NCBI GenBank assembly: GCA_029204045.2
Contig: CM055076.1
Span: 20,214,269 to 20,278,268 of the forward strand
Direction: 5' to 3'
DNA: 64,000 nt
Source of the DNA: Tillandsia leiboldiana
Lineage: Eukaryota > Streptophyta > Magnoliopsida > Poales > Bromeliaceae
Shown in pieces: positions 63,098-64,000 of this stretch. Numbering within the stretch: the first letter of the stretch is position 1; each line of letters starts with the position of its first letter. Below the pieces are notes generated by a model. It was not told the origin of the DNA. It searched no databases and saw only the letters and a program-made list of their open reading frames with translations. Made by a program: the position numbers and the translations under genes.

Positions 63098-64000
63098 GGG
63101 GGCCCGTCCCCCCCTTGGGGGAGAGGGGGTGGAAACAAGGTTGGCTAGAGGGGGGGGGAGGGGGGATTTTAAAATTTTTAATTTTACTTTTTGCCAAATC
63201 TCAAAAATTTATTTATTTTTTACTTTTTTATTTAAATTTATTAATTTTAAAATTTATACAAATTGTTTATATAAATTTTTAAATTTATATATATTTAAAA
63301 ATTAAAATTTTTGCTCCCTTTTGTAATTTTTTAAGATAATTAAAATTACAATTTTCAACATTTATAAATTTTTAAATTTAGAGAATTTTTTAATTTTATA
63401 GCTTTTTAAATTTTTAATAAATTTTTAAATTTATAAATTTTTAAAATTTATTAATTTTGAAATTTATATAAATTTTTAAAATTTTAAAAATTTTTAATAA
63501 TTTTTTTTATATACAAATAAAATATAAATTTTATAAATTTTTTAAAAGCATACAAGTCAAAATTTTATTTATTTTAAAAAATCATTATGATTGAGGACAA
63601 TTTTGTTATTTTATATAACTATTACTTTTTATTTTTCTTATTCTTTATTATCACACCAAATATAAATTCTGTTATCATTAAAACTAATCTAATACCCAAC
63701 CAAATATTTTTTTACAATGGTTCCAGCTAGTTTTTATATTTATACTTATTTCTGAAATAACTAGTTCTTTCTTATCCCACAACCAAACGAAGCTTATAGT
63801 ATAGCGGCTGAAACAAAAAAAAAAAAAAAAAACAAAAAAGAGAATAGTTGTGTAGTATAATTTTTTTTTTTTTTAAAAAAATAAAAAAAAAAAAGAGTAT
63901 ATCATAGAAAGTGAAAAAAATCTATAAAGTACGTATAATTAAGCCAAATAAAAAATTCAAATACCGGTTTATATAAAGGTAAATGCTAACTGTACATCTT
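63098..64000. other. G-rich patch followed by AT-rich low-complexity DNA
   Basis: 63098-63166 has several G runs (up to 9) that could form a G-quadruplex on the plus strand. 63167-63600 is built from AAATTTTTAAATTTATAAAT-like phrases. CTTATCCCACAACCAAACGAAGC at 63772-63795 resembles the right end of a MITE. A-rich runs follow. No gene is seen. Confidence 0.5.

Overview
This is a plant nuclear window, most likely from a monocot. It holds a small cluster of disrupted CNL-type disease-resistance (NLR) genes buried in nested LTR retrotransposons. The NLRs resemble the RGA/R1-like CNL group with short-intron LRR exons, and many chromovirus-type Ty3/gypsy elements start or end in TGTCACGCCCCG. A bromeliad-like (pineapple-type) genome would fit, but that is an impression, not something the sequence proves. 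I see no bacterial or organellar genes. All calls are read by eye, with no database search.

Layout. 1-4878: 3' end of a plus-strand gypsy element (E1), inserted into the LTR of a minus-strand element E2 (LTR 4879-8738, pol relic 8784-9775). 9765-10455: repeat carrying a 5S-rRNA-derived stretch. 11312-18650: NLR1, disrupted by one stop and several frameshifts, whose LRR end was expanded by tandem duplication of an exon-intron-exon unit. 20638-30348: E3, a complete, young, non-autonomous LTR element with giant 4.14-kb LTRs around only 1.43 kb of internal DNA, flanked by the 5-bp duplication CTTCT, inside repeated sequence downstream of NLR1. 35132-39213: solo LTR of the same family (flanks CCAAC), 83 bp upstream of the NLR2 start. 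39297-43530: NLR2, with a 2-bp frameshift, a stop and a late frameshift. 46841-47308: local duplication. 47400-47590: NLR-upstream-like fragment. 47938-58727: decayed minus-strand chromovirus E4, containing a tandem TRIM (53448-57769, flanks CCTCC) that itself contains a 3.6-kb solo LTR (53896-57495, flanks GTGAG). 58728-60404: further LTR piece with a GC-rich palindromic minisatellite. 60405-61440: LINE endonuclease fragment. 61441-62552: duplicate of an NLR upstream region ending in a relic of a third NLR start. 62553-64000: MITE-like, TRIM-LTR and low-complexity sequence.

How it fits together. Three, possibly four, copies of one NLR unit can be traced: upstream foldback element, leader, NB-ARC-LRR exon, foldback-filled intron, last LRR exon, and repeated 3' segments. 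NLR2 keeps the ancestral two-exon form. NLR1 shows extra LRR exons created by unequal recombination between the tail of exon 1 and the head of the last exon, with phase-0 introns keeping the reading frame. Transposons then separated leader from promoter (NLR2), split the downstream repeats (E3), and erased most of a third copy. The most original signals are the modular exon amplification, the foldback-filled introns, the giant-LTR element with its paralogous empty site, and a TRIM hairpin whose changes keep pairing only on the sense strand.
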